Counted from the first letter of the stretch, positions 1 to 8,377 are shown. The stretch is 30,494 nucleotides of DNA from Streptomyces regalis (GCF_001509475.1 NZ_LLZG01000012.1:1-30494); one strand, 5' to 3'. Notes: a model not told the origin generated them from the sequence alone. Made by a program: numbers and translations.

Positions 1-85
1 CCCCCAGAAGCCCCGCCCATTTTCGCTGCCCCCGCTCGAAGCCGCGGCGGTCCACCACGGTGCAGCGAATCCACTTGACCAGCAC
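1..85 (-). CDS. N-terminus of a YdbC/DUF4937-like protein (partial, runs off the window)
   Basis: Read leftward from a GTG at 85-83, the frame stays open to the window edge and encodes a protein-like start containing VLVKWIRCTVVDRRGFERG followed by QRKWAGLLG. I associate this opening with small YdbC-like (DUF4937) proteins of Streptomyces, but only about 28 residues are visible, so the family call rests on memory of the motif. No strong ribosome binding site precedes the GTG. The gene is divergent from the TerD-family gene; the 156 bp between them should hold both promoters. No function is assigned. Confidence 0.45.
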   Translation of the reverse strand, partial: MLVKWIRCTVVDRRGFERGQRKWAGLLG

Positions 86-241
86 CGCGCCATGGTAAGG
101 CCACGGAGCGTGGCGCCGGTCACGCTCGACAGGAGAGCTCCCCGGCGCACGCTCCCGCGCGCGTGGCAGGATGGACAACCGGCCTTGCCTGCTGGGCAGT
201 TCGAGCTGAGGGCATACGCGGAACGGGGAAGGGGCAGCCTG

Positions 242-775
242 GTGAACGCCATCAACAAGGGAATCCGGAAAGTCGAAATCTCAGTCAAGTGGGACCCGAG
301 TCCGGCTGGGCAGCCGCCCACCGACCTGGACCTCGTCGCCGCGACGTACCTGGCGAGCGATCCGTACGGCGATCCCGCCTATGTCGTGCACTTCGACAGC
401 CGCTCTCCCGACGGCACCATCTATCTCAACCGGGACAGCAGGGACGGCAAGGGCTTCGGCTGGGACGAGGTCATGACCGTGGAGCTCGACCGGCTCGACA
501 GCCGGTACGCGCGCGTGCTGGTCGGAGTCGCGATCCAACAGCGCCCCGCGACACGCACTTTCGTCAGCGTCATCAAGCCGGCCCTGCGCATCCGCGAGGG
601 CTACACCGTCATGGCCGAGGACGACTTCGGCGGCGTCCTCGGGTCGACGGCGGCCACGGTCGCGGAGTTCGTACGACAGGGGTCGACCACCTGGGACTTC
701 CACCCAGGCATCCACGGTTTCGAGGACGACCCGGCAACGTTCACGGCGACCATGGGCAGGACCCACCAGCCCTGA
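242..775 (+). CDS. TerD-family (tellurium resistance/stress) protein
   Basis: The 177-residue product matches the TerD domain: an early ISVKWDPSP strand, the TDLDLVAATYL segment (family DLDaSa motif, acidic Ca2+-binding type residues), SPDGTIYLNRDS, GWDEVMTVELDRLD, and ALRIREGYTVMAEDDF near the C-terminus. TerD proteins are cytoplasmic calcium-binding proteins linked to tellurite resistance and general stress; the precise role in Streptomyces is unsettled. The GTG at 242 is chosen because a GGAAGGGG-type ribosome binding site lies just upstream and the family opening begins here. An in-frame ATG at 92 would add 50 residues unlike the family. It is monocistronic: a strong hairpin follows the stop and the next gene is convergent. 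Confidence 0.8.
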   Translation: MNAINKGIRKVEISVKWDPSPAGQPPTDLDLVAATYLASDPYGDPAYVVHFDSRSPDGTIYLNRDSRDGKGFGWDEVMTVELDRLDSRYARVLVGVAIQQRPATRTFVSVIKPALRIREGYTVMAEDDFGGVLGSTAATVAEFVRQGSTTWDFHPGIHGFEDDPATFTATMGRTHQP

Positions 776-811
776 CAGTCGCTTCGCGGACTCGCGGAGA
801 CACGACGACGA

Positions 812-844
812 AGAGGGGCGCCGACACATGGTCGGCGCCCCTCT
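812..844. terminator. Bidirectional hairpin terminator between the terD-like gene and nrdJ
   Basis: A perfect 14-bp stem (812-825 paired with 831-844) with a 5-nt loop lies between the convergent TerD-family gene (stop at 775) and nrdJ (stop at 907). There is no long U tract, as is common for Streptomyces terminators. Confidence 0.8.
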
Positions 845-906
845 CGCGTGACGTTCGTCAGGGCCCCTCAAGGACTACCCGACGTTCGGGGCCGAGCCCC
901 GCGGCG

Positions 907-3801
907 TCAGCTGCAGCCGCTGGTCGAGCCGCAGCCCTCGCAGATGTAGCAGGAACCGGCCCGCTGCATCTTCGTACCGCAGGAGAAGCACAGCGGAGCG
1001 TCGGCCTGGATGCCCAGCTGCATCTCCACCAGCTCAGCGCTGGTGTGGGCCTGCTGCGGGGCGGGCTTGGCCGTCCCGGCCTCGGCCTTCGGGGTGGCGA
1101 CGGCCTTCAGCTCCTGGGCGCGCGGCGCGGACTGAGCCAGGCCCTCGACGTCGACCTCGTCCTCGGACGGCTCGTACGAACCGGTCTCCAGGTGACGCTG
1201 ACGCTCCTCGGCGGAGTGGATGCCGAGCGCGGAGCGCGTCTCGAAGGGCAGGAAGTCCAGCGCCAGGCGGCGGAAGATGTAGTCGACGATCGACTGCGCC
1301 ATCCGCACGTCCGGGTCGTCCGTCATGCCGGCCGGCTCGAAGCGCATGTTCGTGAACTTCGAGACGTACGTCTCCAACGGCACGCCGTACTGCAGGCCGA
1401 CCGAGACCGCGATGGAGAAGGCGTCCATCATGCCCGCGAGGGTGGAGCCCTGCTTGGACATCTTCAGGAAGACCTCGCCGAGACCGTCGTCCGGGTAGGA
1501 GTTGGCGGTCATGTAGCCCTCGGCGCCGCCGACCGTGAAGGACGTCGTGATGCCAGGACGGCCCTTGGGGAGGCGCTTGCGGACCGGGCGGTACTCGACG
1601 ACCTTCTCGACCGTCTCACGGATGGTGGCCTCGGCCTTCTCCGTGATCTCGGTCTTCTCCTTCTCCTTGGTCTTGGCGGAGAGGGGCTGGCCGACCTTGC
1701 AGTTGTCACGGTAGATGGCGAGCGCCTTGACGCCCAGCTTCCAGGCCTCGAAGTAGATCTCCTCGACCTCCTCGACGGTCGCCGACTCCGGCATGTTGAC
1801 CGTCTTGGACAGGGCGCCGGAGATCCACGGCTGGATCGCGGCCATCATGCGGACGTGGCCCATCGCGGAGATGGAGCGCTCGCCCATGGCGCAGTCGAAC
1901 ACCTCGTAGTGCTCGTGCTTGAGGCCGGGGGCGTCGACGACATTGCCGTGGTCGGCGATGTGGGCGACGATCGCCTCGATCTGCTCCTCCTGGTAGCCCA
2001 GGCGGCGCAGGGCCTGCGGAACGGTGCCGTTGACGATCTGCATCGAGCCGCCGCCGACCAGCTTCTTGAACTTGACCAGGGCGAGGTCGGGCTCGAGGCC
2101 GGTGGTGTCGCAGGACATCGCGAGACCGATGGTCCCGGTCGGGGCGATGACGGACGCCTGGGAGTTACGGAAACCGTTCTTCTCACCAAGACGCAGCACG
2201 TCCTGCCAGGCCTCCGTGGCGGCGGCCCAGATCGGCGTGTCCAGGTCGTCCATGCGGACAGCCACGCCATTGGCGTCGGAGTGCTGCTTCATGACACGCA
2301 GGTGCGGCTGCGCGTTGCGGGCGTAACCGTCGTACGGGCCGACGACCGCGGCGAGTTCGGCGGAGCGGCGGTACGACGTGCCGGTCATCAGGGAGGTGAT
2401 GGCACCGGCGAGGGCACGGCCGCCGTCCGAGTCGTACGCGTGACCCGTCGCCATCAGCAGGGCACCGAGGTTGGCGTAGCCGATGCCGAGCTGGCGGAAC
2501 GCGCGCGTGTTCTCACCGATCTTCTGCGTCGGGAAGTCTGCGAAGCAGATGGAGATGTCCATCGCCGTGATGACGAGCTCGACGACCTTCGCGAAGCGCC
2601 CGACGTCGAAGGACTGGTTGCCCTTGCCGTCGTCCTTCAGGAACTTCATCAGGTTCAGCGAGGCGAGGTTGCAGGACGTGTTGTCCAGGTGCATGTACTC
2701 GCTGCAGGGGTTCGAGCCGTTGATACGACCGGACTCCGGGCAGGTGTGCCAGTGGTTGATGGTGTCGTCGTACTGGATGCCCGGGTCGGCGCAGGCCCAG
2801 GCGGCCTCGGCCATCTTGCGGAACAGCGCCTTGGCGTCGACCTCTTCGATGACCTCGCCGGTCATGCGGGACGTCAGGCCGAACTTGCCGCCCGTCTCGA
2901 CGGCCTTCATGAACGTGTCGTTCACGCGGACCGAGTTGTTGGCGTTCTGGTACTGGACGGACGTGATGTCGTCGCCGCCCAGGTCCATGTCGAAGCCCGC
3001 GTCACGCAGGGCGCGGATCTTCTCCTCTTCCTTGACCTTGGTCTCGATGAAGTCCTCGATGTCGGGGTGGTCGACGTCGAGGATGACCATCTTGGCGGCG
3101 CGGCGGGTGGCGCCGCCCGACTTGATCGTTCCTGCGGAGGCGTCGGCGCCGCGCATGAAGGACACCGGACCGGAGGCGTTGCCGCCGGAGGACAGCAGCT
3201 CCTTGGAGGAGCGGATGCGGGAGAGGTTCAGGCCGGCGCCGGAGCCGCCCTTGAAGATCATGCCCTCTTCCTTGTACCAGTCGAGGATCGACTCCATGGA
3301 GTCGTCGACGGACAGGATGAAGCAGGCGGAGACCTGCTGCGGCTGGGGCGTGCCGACGTTGAACCAAACCGGGCTGTTGAAGCTGAAGATCTGGTGCAGG
3401 AGGGCGTAGGCCAGCTCGTGCTCGAAGATCTCGGCGTCGGCGGGCGAGGCGAAGTACTTGTAGTCCTCGCCGGCCTTCCGATACGTCTTCACGATGCGGT
3501 CGATGAGCTGCTTCAGGCTCACCTCGCGCTGCGGCGTGCCGACAGCACCGCGGAAGTACTTGCTGGTGACGATGTTGACCGCGTTCACCGACCAGAAGTC
3601 GGGGAACTCGACGCCACGCTGCTCGAAGTTGACCGAGCCGTCGCGCCAGTTGGTCATGACGACGTCACGGCGCTCCCAGGCCACCTCGTCGTACGGGTGC
3701 ACGCCGGGGGTGGTGTGGATGCGCTCGATACGCAGTCCCTTGGTCGCCTTGGTGCCCTTGGCGCGGGAACTCCGTGCCGGACCGCTCGCCGTCTCTGTCA
3801 T
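907..3801 (-). CDS. nrdJ: Vitamin B12-dependent (class II) ribonucleotide reductase
   Basis: This 964-residue enzyme reduces ribonucleotides to deoxyribonucleotides in the cytoplasm, using adenosylcobalamin to start the thiyl-radical reaction, so it works with or without oxygen. Visible hallmarks are SACF with Cys160, GGSGAGLNLSRIRSS (about 185-199), NPCSE (364-368) with the following NTSCNLASLNL, PTGTIGLAMSCDTTG in the catalytic barrel, and a Cys-rich tail (LCFSCGTKMQ, then paired CxxC motifs, ending GCS) expected to shuttle reducing equivalents. Length is normal for actinobacterial NrdJ. The ATG at 3801 has GGGAGG seven bases or so upstream. It follows nrdR on the same strand with a 163-bp gap, matching the known Streptomyces nrdR-nrdJ operon, so NrdR repression is expected. 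I saw no cobalamin riboswitch. Confidence 0.97.
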   Translation of the reverse strand: MTETASGPARSSRAKGTKATKGLRIERIHTTPGVHPYDEVAWERRDVVMTNWRDGSVNFEQRGVEFPDFWSVNAVNIVTSKYFRGAVGTPQREVSLKQLIDRIVKTYRKAGEDYKYFASPADAEIFEHELAYALLHQIFSFNSPVWFNVGTPQPQQVSACFILSVDDSMESILDWYKEEGMIFKGGSGAGLNLSRIRSSKELLSSGGNASGPVSFMRGADASAGTIKSGGATRRAAKMVILDVDHPDIEDFIETKVKEEEKIRALRDAGFDMDLGGDDITSVQYQNANNSVRVNDTFMKAVETGGKFGLTSRMTGEVIEEVDAKALFRKMAEAAWACADPGIQYDDTINHWHTCPESGRINGSNPCSEYMHLDNTSCNLASLNLMKFLKDDGKGNQSFDVGRFAKVVELVITAMDISICFADFPTQKIGENTRAFRQLGIGYANLGALLMATGHAYDSDGGRALAGAITSLMTGTSYRRSAELAAVVGPYDGYARNAQPHLRVMKQHSDANGVAVRMDDLDTPIWAAATEAWQDVLRLGEKNGFRNSQASVIAPTGTIGLAMSCDTTGLEPDLALVKFKKLVGGGSMQIVNGTVPQALRRLGYQEEQIEAIVAHIADHGNVVDAPGLKHEHYEVFDCAMGERSISAMGHVRMMAAIQPWISGALSKTVNMPESATVEEVEEIYFEAWKLGVKALAIYRDNCKVGQPLSAKTKEKEKTEITEKAEATIRETVEKVVEYRPVRKRLPKGRPGITTSFTVGGAEGYMTANSYPDDGLGEVFLKMSKQGSTLAGMMDAFSIAVSVGLQYGVPLETYVSKFTNMRFEPAGMTDDPDVRMAQSIVDYIFRRLALDFLPFETRSALGIHSAEERQRHLETGSYEPSEDEVDVEGLAQSAPRAQELKAVATPKAEAGTAKPAPQQAHTSAELVEMQLGIQADAPLCFSCGTKMQRAGSCYICEGCGSTSGCS

Positions 3802-3929
3802 GCCGCCTCCCTGTACGGGCTAAAACGCCCTGAAGTGCCCCGATGTTCCCCGTGGCACGGTGTTCTGTCTGGTGCTGCGGGCACCCTCTGATTGCCGCCC
3901 GCAACAGGTCTTTCGTCGCCGCCTGTCGA

Positions 3930-3957
3930 CCGGATCCGGAGTCCGCACCGGATCCGG
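3930..3957. repeat. Duplicated CCGGATCCGG palindrome in the nrdR-nrdJ intercistronic gap
   Basis: The self-complementary 10-mer CCGGATCCGG occurs twice (3930-3939 and 3948-3957), 8 bp apart, so the whole unit can also fold into a 10-bp stem with an 8-nt loop. It starts 8 nt after the nrdR stop on the minus strand. It could act as a partial terminator or processing hairpin that sets the nrdJ:nrdR ratio; that role is inference. Confidence 0.6.
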
Positions 3958-3964
3958 CCCGCCC

Positions 3965-4534
3965 TCAGTCGGCGGCGTTGGCGGGCACGGGGACCTGTGC
4001 AGCCCCTCCGGACCCGCGGTCGTCTTCCTGGCTCCCCGCGACAGTGCCTGCGTCGTCTTCGCGGTCGTCGTCGTCCGCGGCGGGGCGCCCCGTCGCCTCC
4101 CTGAGCTCCGCGATCGCGGCCTCGAAGTCCTCGAGCGAGTCGAACGCCCGGTAGACGGAGGCGAATCGCAGATAGGCGACGAGGTCGAGCTCCTGCAACG
4201 GGCCGAGTATGGCCAGCCCCACGTCGTGGGTAGTCAGCTCGGCGCTTCCGGTGGCCCGCACGGCCTCCTCGACCCGCTGGCCGAGCTGCGCGAGCGCATC
4301 CTCGGTGACAGGCCGTCCCTGGCATGCCTTGCGCACGCCGTTGATGACCTTGGTACGGCTGAATGGCTCGGTGACTCCGGACCGCTTGATCACCATCAGC
4401 GAGCATGTCTCCACTGTCGTGAAACGACGGGAGCAATCAGGACACTGGCGGCGCCTGCGGATCGACGTGCCGTCGTCGGTCGTACGGCTGTCGACGACGC
4501 GACTGTCGGGGTGCCTGCAGAAGGGGCAGTGCAT
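3965..4534 (-). CDS. nrdR: Transcriptional repressor NrdR
   Basis: NrdR senses ATP/dATP through an ATP-cone and represses ribonucleotide reductase operons. The 189-residue product shows the N-terminal zinc ribbon (Cys3, Cys6, Cys31, Cys34 in MHCPFC and [11 protein letters not shown]) followed by the ATP-cone (about 48-138, with [21 protein letters not shown] and [15 protein letters not shown]). After about residue 150 comes an acidic, disordered-looking tail of about 40 residues that the core family lacks. The ATG at 4534 is preferred to a TTG three codons upstream because the zinc ribbon begins with MHCPFC and GAGGAGGG lies 9 bases before it. It is the first gene of the nrdR-nrdJ operon and has two NrdR-box-like sites upstream, implying autoregulation. 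Confidence 0.96.
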   Translation of the reverse strand: MHCPFCRHPDSRVVDSRTTDDGTSIRRRRQCPDCSRRFTTVETCSLMVIKRSGVTEPFSRTKVINGVRKACQGRPVTEDALAQLGQRVEEAVRATGSAELTTHDVGLAILGPLQELDLVAYLRFASVYRAFDSLEDFEAAIAELREATGRPAADDDDREDDAGTVAGSQEDDRGSGGAAQVPVPANAAD

Positions 4535-4642
4535 ACTTCCCAACCCTCCTCACAGCAGACTCAATAGCCTCGCTGGGCCTCATGGGCCCCTCGAAGCAGC
4601 CCCAAGCATAGGCGATCTCCGAGCGTCCGAAGACCCGGGGGA

Positions 4643-4658
4643 CCACAACTTCTGGGCT
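4643..4658 (-). promoter_or_regulatory. NrdR box 1 (candidate operator)
   Basis: CCACAACTTCTGGGCT fits the general NrdR-box pattern acaCwAtATaTwGtgt at most conserved positions (C4, A6, T9, T11, G13). It sits 109 bp upstream of nrdR and is exactly 31 bp (three helical turns) from the second box, the tandem arrangement known for NrdR operators. Confidence 0.65.
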
Positions 4659-4673
4659 GCTGCCGCAATCCAA

Positions 4674-4689
4674 CCACTACATGTGGGGA
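4674..4689 (-). promoter_or_regulatory. NrdR box 2 (candidate operator)
   Basis: CCACTACATGTGGGGA matches the NrdR-box core (C, A, A, T, T, G in register). It lies inside a wider 24-bp imperfect palindrome at 4670-4693 centred on ACATGT. Spacing to box 1 is 31 bp start to start. The pair should overlap or flank the nrdR promoter. Confidence 0.72.
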
Positions 4690-4981
4690 TTGGCTCATAC
4701 ACGCACGCTGTACGCGCGTGTCGCGCCCGCAGGGACATGTGCCGTACGGCCACCCCGGCGCGCTCCACCCCTGAACGCACAGCCGTATCGCTGCGACACA
4801 TACGGAGATACCGTGAGCGCCACACGGAGGGGGCGTGGGACTCCCGCACAGATGGGGGTCGGTCACCGTTTGAACTGATGCCGGATGGCAGACTGGGGCG
4901 ACAACCCACGAGGTCGTCACCCTGGCGGTGAAGAGTACAGCAATGGGCCCTTTTGCCCGCCGGGCAGCGCGTTAGCCATAC

Positions 4982-5007
4982 ACCCAGACACATGATCGCG
5001 TCTGGGT
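4982..5007. promoter_or_regulatory. Inverted repeat ACCCAGAC-N10-GTCTGGGT upstream of the lexA SOS box
   Basis: Two 8-bp perfectly complementary arms (4982-4989 and 5000-5007) enclose 10 bp, ending 16 bp before the SOS box. The position in the nrdR/lexA divergent spacer suggests an additional operator; no known consensus is recognised. The rest of the spacer (4694-4981) shows minor inverted repeats but no gene. Confidence 0.4.
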
Positions 5008-5023
5008 ATTCGCGATTTTTCAC

Positions 5024-5064
5024 TCGAACGTGTGTTTGGCGCAACCTTTCGAAAGCAACTACCG
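5024..5064 (+). promoter_or_regulatory. lexA SOS box with overlapping promoter
   Basis: TCGAACGTGTGTTTGG (5024-5039) matches the actinobacterial/Bacillus-type SOS box GAAC-N4-GTTC with one change (GTTT). It overlaps a plausible -35 (TTTGGC, 5035-5040) followed after 18 bp by a -10-like TACCGT (5059-5064). It lies about 60 bp upstream of the lexA start, as expected for LexA autorepression. The SOS box is well supported; the promoter elements are weaker. Confidence 0.78.
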
Positions 5065-5098
5065 TTGTGCTGCAGGGAGACCATCGAGAGGGGCCGAC

Positions 5099-5875
5099 GT
5101 GACCACCACCGCAGACAGTGCCACCATCACTGCCCAGGACCGCTCCCAGGGCCGACTCGAGCCGGTGCATGCGATGAACGAAGCCATGAATCCCGAGGGA
5201 CACAAGCGATCCCTCCCGGGCCGACCTCCGGGCATCCGGGCGGACAGCTCGGGGCTCACCGACCGGCAGCGCCGCGTGATCGAGGTCATCAGGGATTCCG
5301 TGCAGCGGCGTGGGTACCCGCCGTCGATGCGGGAGATCGGCCAGGCGGTCGGCCTGTCGAGCACGTCCTCGGTCGCACACCAGCTGATGGCACTCGAGCG
5401 CAAGGGCTTCCTCCGCCGCGACCCGCACCGCCCGCGCGCATACGAGGTGCGCGGCTCCGACCAGGCCGCCGTGCAGCCCACGGACACCGCCGGTAAGCCC
5501 GCCGCGTCGTACGTCCCGCTGGTGGGCCGCATCGCCGCCGGTGGCCCGATCCTCGCGGAGGAGTCGGTCGAGGACGTCTTCCCTCTCCCCCGGCAGCTGG
5601 TCGGCGACGGCGAGCTGTTCGTACTGAAGGTCGTCGGTGACTCGATGATCGAGGCCGCGATCTGCGACGGCGACTGGGTCACCGTCCGGCGCCAGCCGGT
5701 GGCCGAGAACGGCGACATCGTGGCCGCGATGCTCGATGGCGAGGCCACGGTCAAGCGTTTCAAGCGCGAGGACGGCCACGTCTGGCTGCTCCCGCACAAC
5801 GCGGCGTACGAGCCGATCCCCGGCGACGACGCGACCATCCTGGGCAAGGTGGTGGCAGTGCTGCGGCGCGTGTGA
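5099..5875 (+). CDS. lexA: LexA repressor (SOS response)
   Basis: LexA represses DNA-damage genes and cleaves itself when stimulated by RecA filaments. The 258-residue product has a winged-helix DNA-binding domain (about 53-118: [34 protein letters not shown]) and a C-terminal S24 peptidase domain with the Ala147-Gly148 cleavage site in GRIAAGGP, catalytic Ser182 in GDSM, and Lys219 in ATVKRF. The GTG at 5099 follows GAGAGGGG. Internal ATGs at 5174 and 5186 would remove a non-conserved N-terminal stretch and cannot be excluded; the remaining 50-residue leader is typical of Streptomyces LexA. It is divergent from nrdR and ends at a strong terminator, so it is monocistronic. Confidence 0.96.
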   Translation: MTTTADSATITAQDRSQGRLEPVHAMNEAMNPEGHKRSLPGRPPGIRADSSGLTDRQRRVIEVIRDSVQRRGYPPSMREIGQAVGLSSTSSVAHQLMALERKGFLRRDPHRPRAYEVRGSDQAAVQPTDTAGKPAASYVPLVGRIAAGGPILAEESVEDVFPLPRQLVGDGELFVLKVVGDSMIEAAICDGDWVTVRRQPVAENGDIVAAMLDGEATVKRFKREDGHVWLLPHNAAYEPIPGDDATILGKVVAVLRRV

Positions 5876-5948
5876 CGGCTGCGGCGGGCGAAGCCGAAGG
5901 CGTCGCCCCCTGACCGGGCCCCGGGACCCCTGCGCCGGTTCCGGGGCC

Positions 5949-5983
5949 CTGTGCTGTGCGGGACTCCGCACAGCACAGTTTTT
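5949..5983 (+). terminator. Rho-independent terminator of lexA
   Basis: A perfect 13-bp GC-rich stem (5949-5961 with 5966-5978) and 4-nt loop is followed by five T residues (5979-5983). A further 9-bp stem (5916-5924 with 5941-5949) lies just upstream and competes with it by one base. Confidence 0.88.
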
Positions 5984-5986
5984 CCG

Positions 5987-6034
5987 GATTGAGGGGTGGA
6001 CTGTCGCAGCGCTGCGACAGTCCACCCCTCAATC
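5987..6034. terminator. 48-bp perfect palindrome at the end of the helicase gene
   Basis: Positions 5987-6010 are the exact reverse complement of 6011-6034, giving 24-bp arms with no spacer. The right end overlaps the helicase stop codon. It is probably the helicase terminator, able to act in both directions, lying 8 bp from the lexA terminator stem. Confidence 0.72.
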
Positions 6035-8024
6035 ACTGTGGCTGTTCGGCCTCCGCCTCCGCCTTCTGCGCCGCCGCATCGATCGCGGCCAGGGACTTCC
6101 GGACCTGATTACGGTCCGTCGTGTACCAGAAGTCGGGCAGTGACGCCTTCAGATAGCTCCCGTACCGGGCAGTGGCCAGTCGCTGGTCCAGCACGGCGAC
6201 CACGCCTCGGTCCCCCGACGCCCGTACGAGGCGGCCGGCGCCCTGGGCCATGAGCAGCGCGGCGTGGGTGGCGGCGACCGCCATGAAGCCGTTGCCCCCG
6301 GCGTCCTCCACCGCCTTCTGGCGGGCGCTCATCAAGGGGTCGTCCGGGCGTGGGAAGGGGATCTTGTCCATCACGACCAGCTGACAGCTGGGGCCGGGTA
6401 CGTCGACGCCCTGCCAGAGCGACAGGGTGCCGAAGAGGCAGGTCTTCGGGTCTGCCGCGAAGTTCTTGATCAGCTCACCGAGCGTCTCCTCGCCCTGAAG
6501 GAGGATCGGGAACTCGGGAATACGGGAGCGAAGTTCCTCGGCGGCCAGCTGGGCGGCACGCATCGAGGAGAACAGGCCGAGCGTGCGGCCGCCGGCCGCT
6601 TGGATCAGTTCGGTCAGCTCGTCGAGCATGTCCATGCGGTCGCCGTCACGCGCGGGGCGTGACAGGTGTTTGGCGACGTACAGGATGCCCTGTCTGGGAT
6701 AGTCGAAGGGCGAGCCTACGTCCAGCCCCTGCCACTGCGGGAGGTCGTCGCCCTCCGTTCCCTCGGGGGCAAGGCCGAGGGATGCGCCGACGCCGTTGAA
6801 GTCACCGCCCAGCTTCAAGGTCGCGGAGGTCAGGACGACGGAGCGGTCCGCGAAGAGTTTCTCCCTCAAAAGACCCGACACGGACATGGGGGCCACGCGC
6901 AGGGAGGCCCCGAAGCGGTCGTGACGCTCGTACCAGACGACGTCCCACTCGGAGCCGTTGGTGATCCGCTCCGCCACGTCGTGCACGGTCTCGACCGAGG
7001 CCAGCGCCTGTTTGCGGACCGCGTCCTCGTCCTGCACGGACTTGTCGCGGGTGGCTCCGATCCCGGAGATGACAGTGCGGCAGGCGTCACGCAGCGCCAT
7101 GAGCGCGTAGGCGAGGTCCTCGGGAATCTCCTCCAGGCGCCCCGGCAGGGCCAGCTCCATCAGCCGTTCGAAGCCCTCGGCGGCGGTCTGGAGCTGGTCG
7201 GCGGCCTTCTCATTGACGAGTTTCGCGGCGCGGCGCACCGCGCGGTTGACCTGGCCCGGAGTGAGTTCGCCGGTGGCCACTCCGGTGACCCGGGAGACCA
7301 GTTCGTGCGCCTCGTCGACGATCAGGACCTCGTGCTGTGGGAGGACCGGAGCGCCTTCGATGGCGTCGATCGCGAGCAGCGCGTGGTTGGTGACGACGAC
7401 CTCCGAGAGCTTGGCGCGCTCACGGGCCATCTCGGCGAAGCATTCAGCTCCGTACGCGCACTTCGATGCGCCCAGGCATTCCCGGGACGACACCGACACC
7501 TGGGCCCAGGCCCGGTCGGACACGCCGGGAGTCAGGTTGTCACGATCGCCCGTCTCCGTCTCGTCCGCCCAGTCACGCAGCCGCAGCAAGTCCTGCCCCA
7601 ACTTGCTGGTGGGTGCGGCAGCCTCGAACTGGTCGAAGAGGCCCTCCTCCTCGTCCTGCGGGACGCCCTCGTGCAGGCGGTGCAGGCACAGGTAGTTCGA
7701 CCTGCCCTTGAGCATCGCGAATTCGGGCCGACGGCGCAGCAGTGGATGCAGTGCCTCGACGGTGCGCGGCAGATCCCGCTCCACGAGCTGGCGCTGCAGG
7801 GCCAGCGTGGCCGTCGCGACGACGACGCGCTCCCCGTGCGCGAGCGCGGGCACGAGGTAACCCAGCGACTTTCCGGTACCGGTGCCGGCCTGGACCAGCA
7901 GATGGGAGCCGCCGTCGATCGCCTCGGCGACGGATTCGGCCATGGTCACCTGGCCGGGGCGCTCCGTACCGCCGACGGCAGTGACGGCGGCATGCAGGAG
8001 TTCGGGGAGTGAGGGCTTTGTCAT
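6033..8024 (-). CDS. DinG-family ATP-dependent DNA helicase
   Basis: This 663-residue protein is a superfamily 2, XPD/DinG-like 5'-3' helicase expected to act on repair and replication intermediates. It shows Walker A AGTGTGKS (46-53), the TATLALQRQL segment, four cysteines placed like the Fe-S cluster ligands of the family (Cys113, Cys183, Cys189, Cys195), DEAH (237-240), and the C-terminal GAGRLVRASGDRG motif VI. Start is the ATG at 8024; the ribosome binding site is weak (GGTGG). It is convergent with lexA. In E. coli dinG is SOS-regulated, but I found no GAAC-N4-GTTC box upstream here, so SOS control is not supported. The symbol is left blank because actinobacterial members are not strict E. 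coli DinG orthologues. Confidence 0.9.
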   Translation of the reverse strand: MTKPSLPELLHAAVTAVGGTERPGQVTMAESVAEAIDGGSHLLVQAGTGTGKSLGYLVPALAHGERVVVATATLALQRQLVERDLPRTVEALHPLLRRRPEFAMLKGRSNYLCLHRLHEGVPQDEEEGLFDQFEAAAPTSKLGQDLLRLRDWADETETGDRDNLTPGVSDRAWAQVSVSSRECLGASKCAYGAECFAEMARERAKLSEVVVTNHALLAIDAIEGAPVLPQHEVLIVDEAHELVSRVTGVATGELTPGQVNRAVRRAAKLVNEKAADQLQTAAEGFERLMELALPGRLEEIPEDLAYALMALRDACRTVISGIGATRDKSVQDEDAVRKQALASVETVHDVAERITNGSEWDVVWYERHDRFGASLRVAPMSVSGLLREKLFADRSVVLTSATLKLGGDFNGVGASLGLAPEGTEGDDLPQWQGLDVGSPFDYPRQGILYVAKHLSRPARDGDRMDMLDELTELIQAAGGRTLGLFSSMRAAQLAAEELRSRIPEFPILLQGEETLGELIKNFAADPKTCLFGTLSLWQGVDVPGPSCQLVVMDKIPFPRPDDPLMSARQKAVEDAGGNGFMAVAATHAALLMAQGAGRLVRASGDRGVVAVLDQRLATARYGSYLKASLPDFWYTTDRNQVRKSLAAIDAAAQKAEAEAEQPQ

Positions 8025-8377
8025 AGCGCGACCACCCTACGGCCCGGCACTGACAAACGGGCGATCACGGTGGGGACGAGGGGCGGGATCAAGACCGGGG
8101 GTTCCTCGGGTGGGAATCGGATCGGTTCGGGTGTGTGTGGGATCGGTTCGAGTGAGGTCAGGGGGTGGTTGGTGTGTGATCGAGGGCGGTTCGGAGTTGG
8201 CCGGGGCGATTCGTGCGTGGCCGACGGGCCGATGTCGGCCGGCCCTGTGCGCCACGCGCCGCGGGGAACGGACGCGGTCATGGGAGAGATCCGACTCGGC
8301 ACGAATTCGGTTCGTCGGGAGTGGGAACCGGATCGGCGCGGGCGGTGTACCAAATGTGATGACGTCGCGACACGGCG
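8025..8377. other. 353-bp intergenic region with GGTTCG repeats
   Basis: No convincing gene is present: open frames on both strands are low-complexity and lack family features. The stretch holds a direct repeat GGATCGGTTCG at 8119-8129 and 8140-8150 (21 bp apart, two helical turns), with related GGCGGTTCGG near 8185 and TTCGGTTCG near 8306. The helicase promoter must lie here or in the end of the acyltransferase gene. The repeats could be regulator sites; nothing more can be said. Confidence 0.5.

Noticed and set aside
163..3891. A 1242-codon plus-strand open frame across nrdJ
   Set aside because: It is the antisense shadow of nrdJ: composition is Arg/Gly/Val/Leu-rich without any domain, and nrdJ on the other strand has all class II motifs.
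3802..5098. Cobalamin riboswitch ahead of nrdJ or nrdR
   Set aside because: No B12-box-like conserved core was visible; in Streptomyces the riboswitch belongs to the class Ia operon, while nrdJ uses NrdR boxes, which are present.
8304..8314. Possible SOS box upstream of the helicase gene
   Set aside because: GAATTCGGTTC resembles GAAC-N4-GTTC but has the wrong spacing and a mismatch, so LexA control is not supported.
8025..8353. Possible small proteins in the helicase upstream gap
   Set aside because: Candidate products on both strands are Pro/Arg/Thr or Gly/Arg low-complexity, lack convincing ribosome binding sites and match no family.
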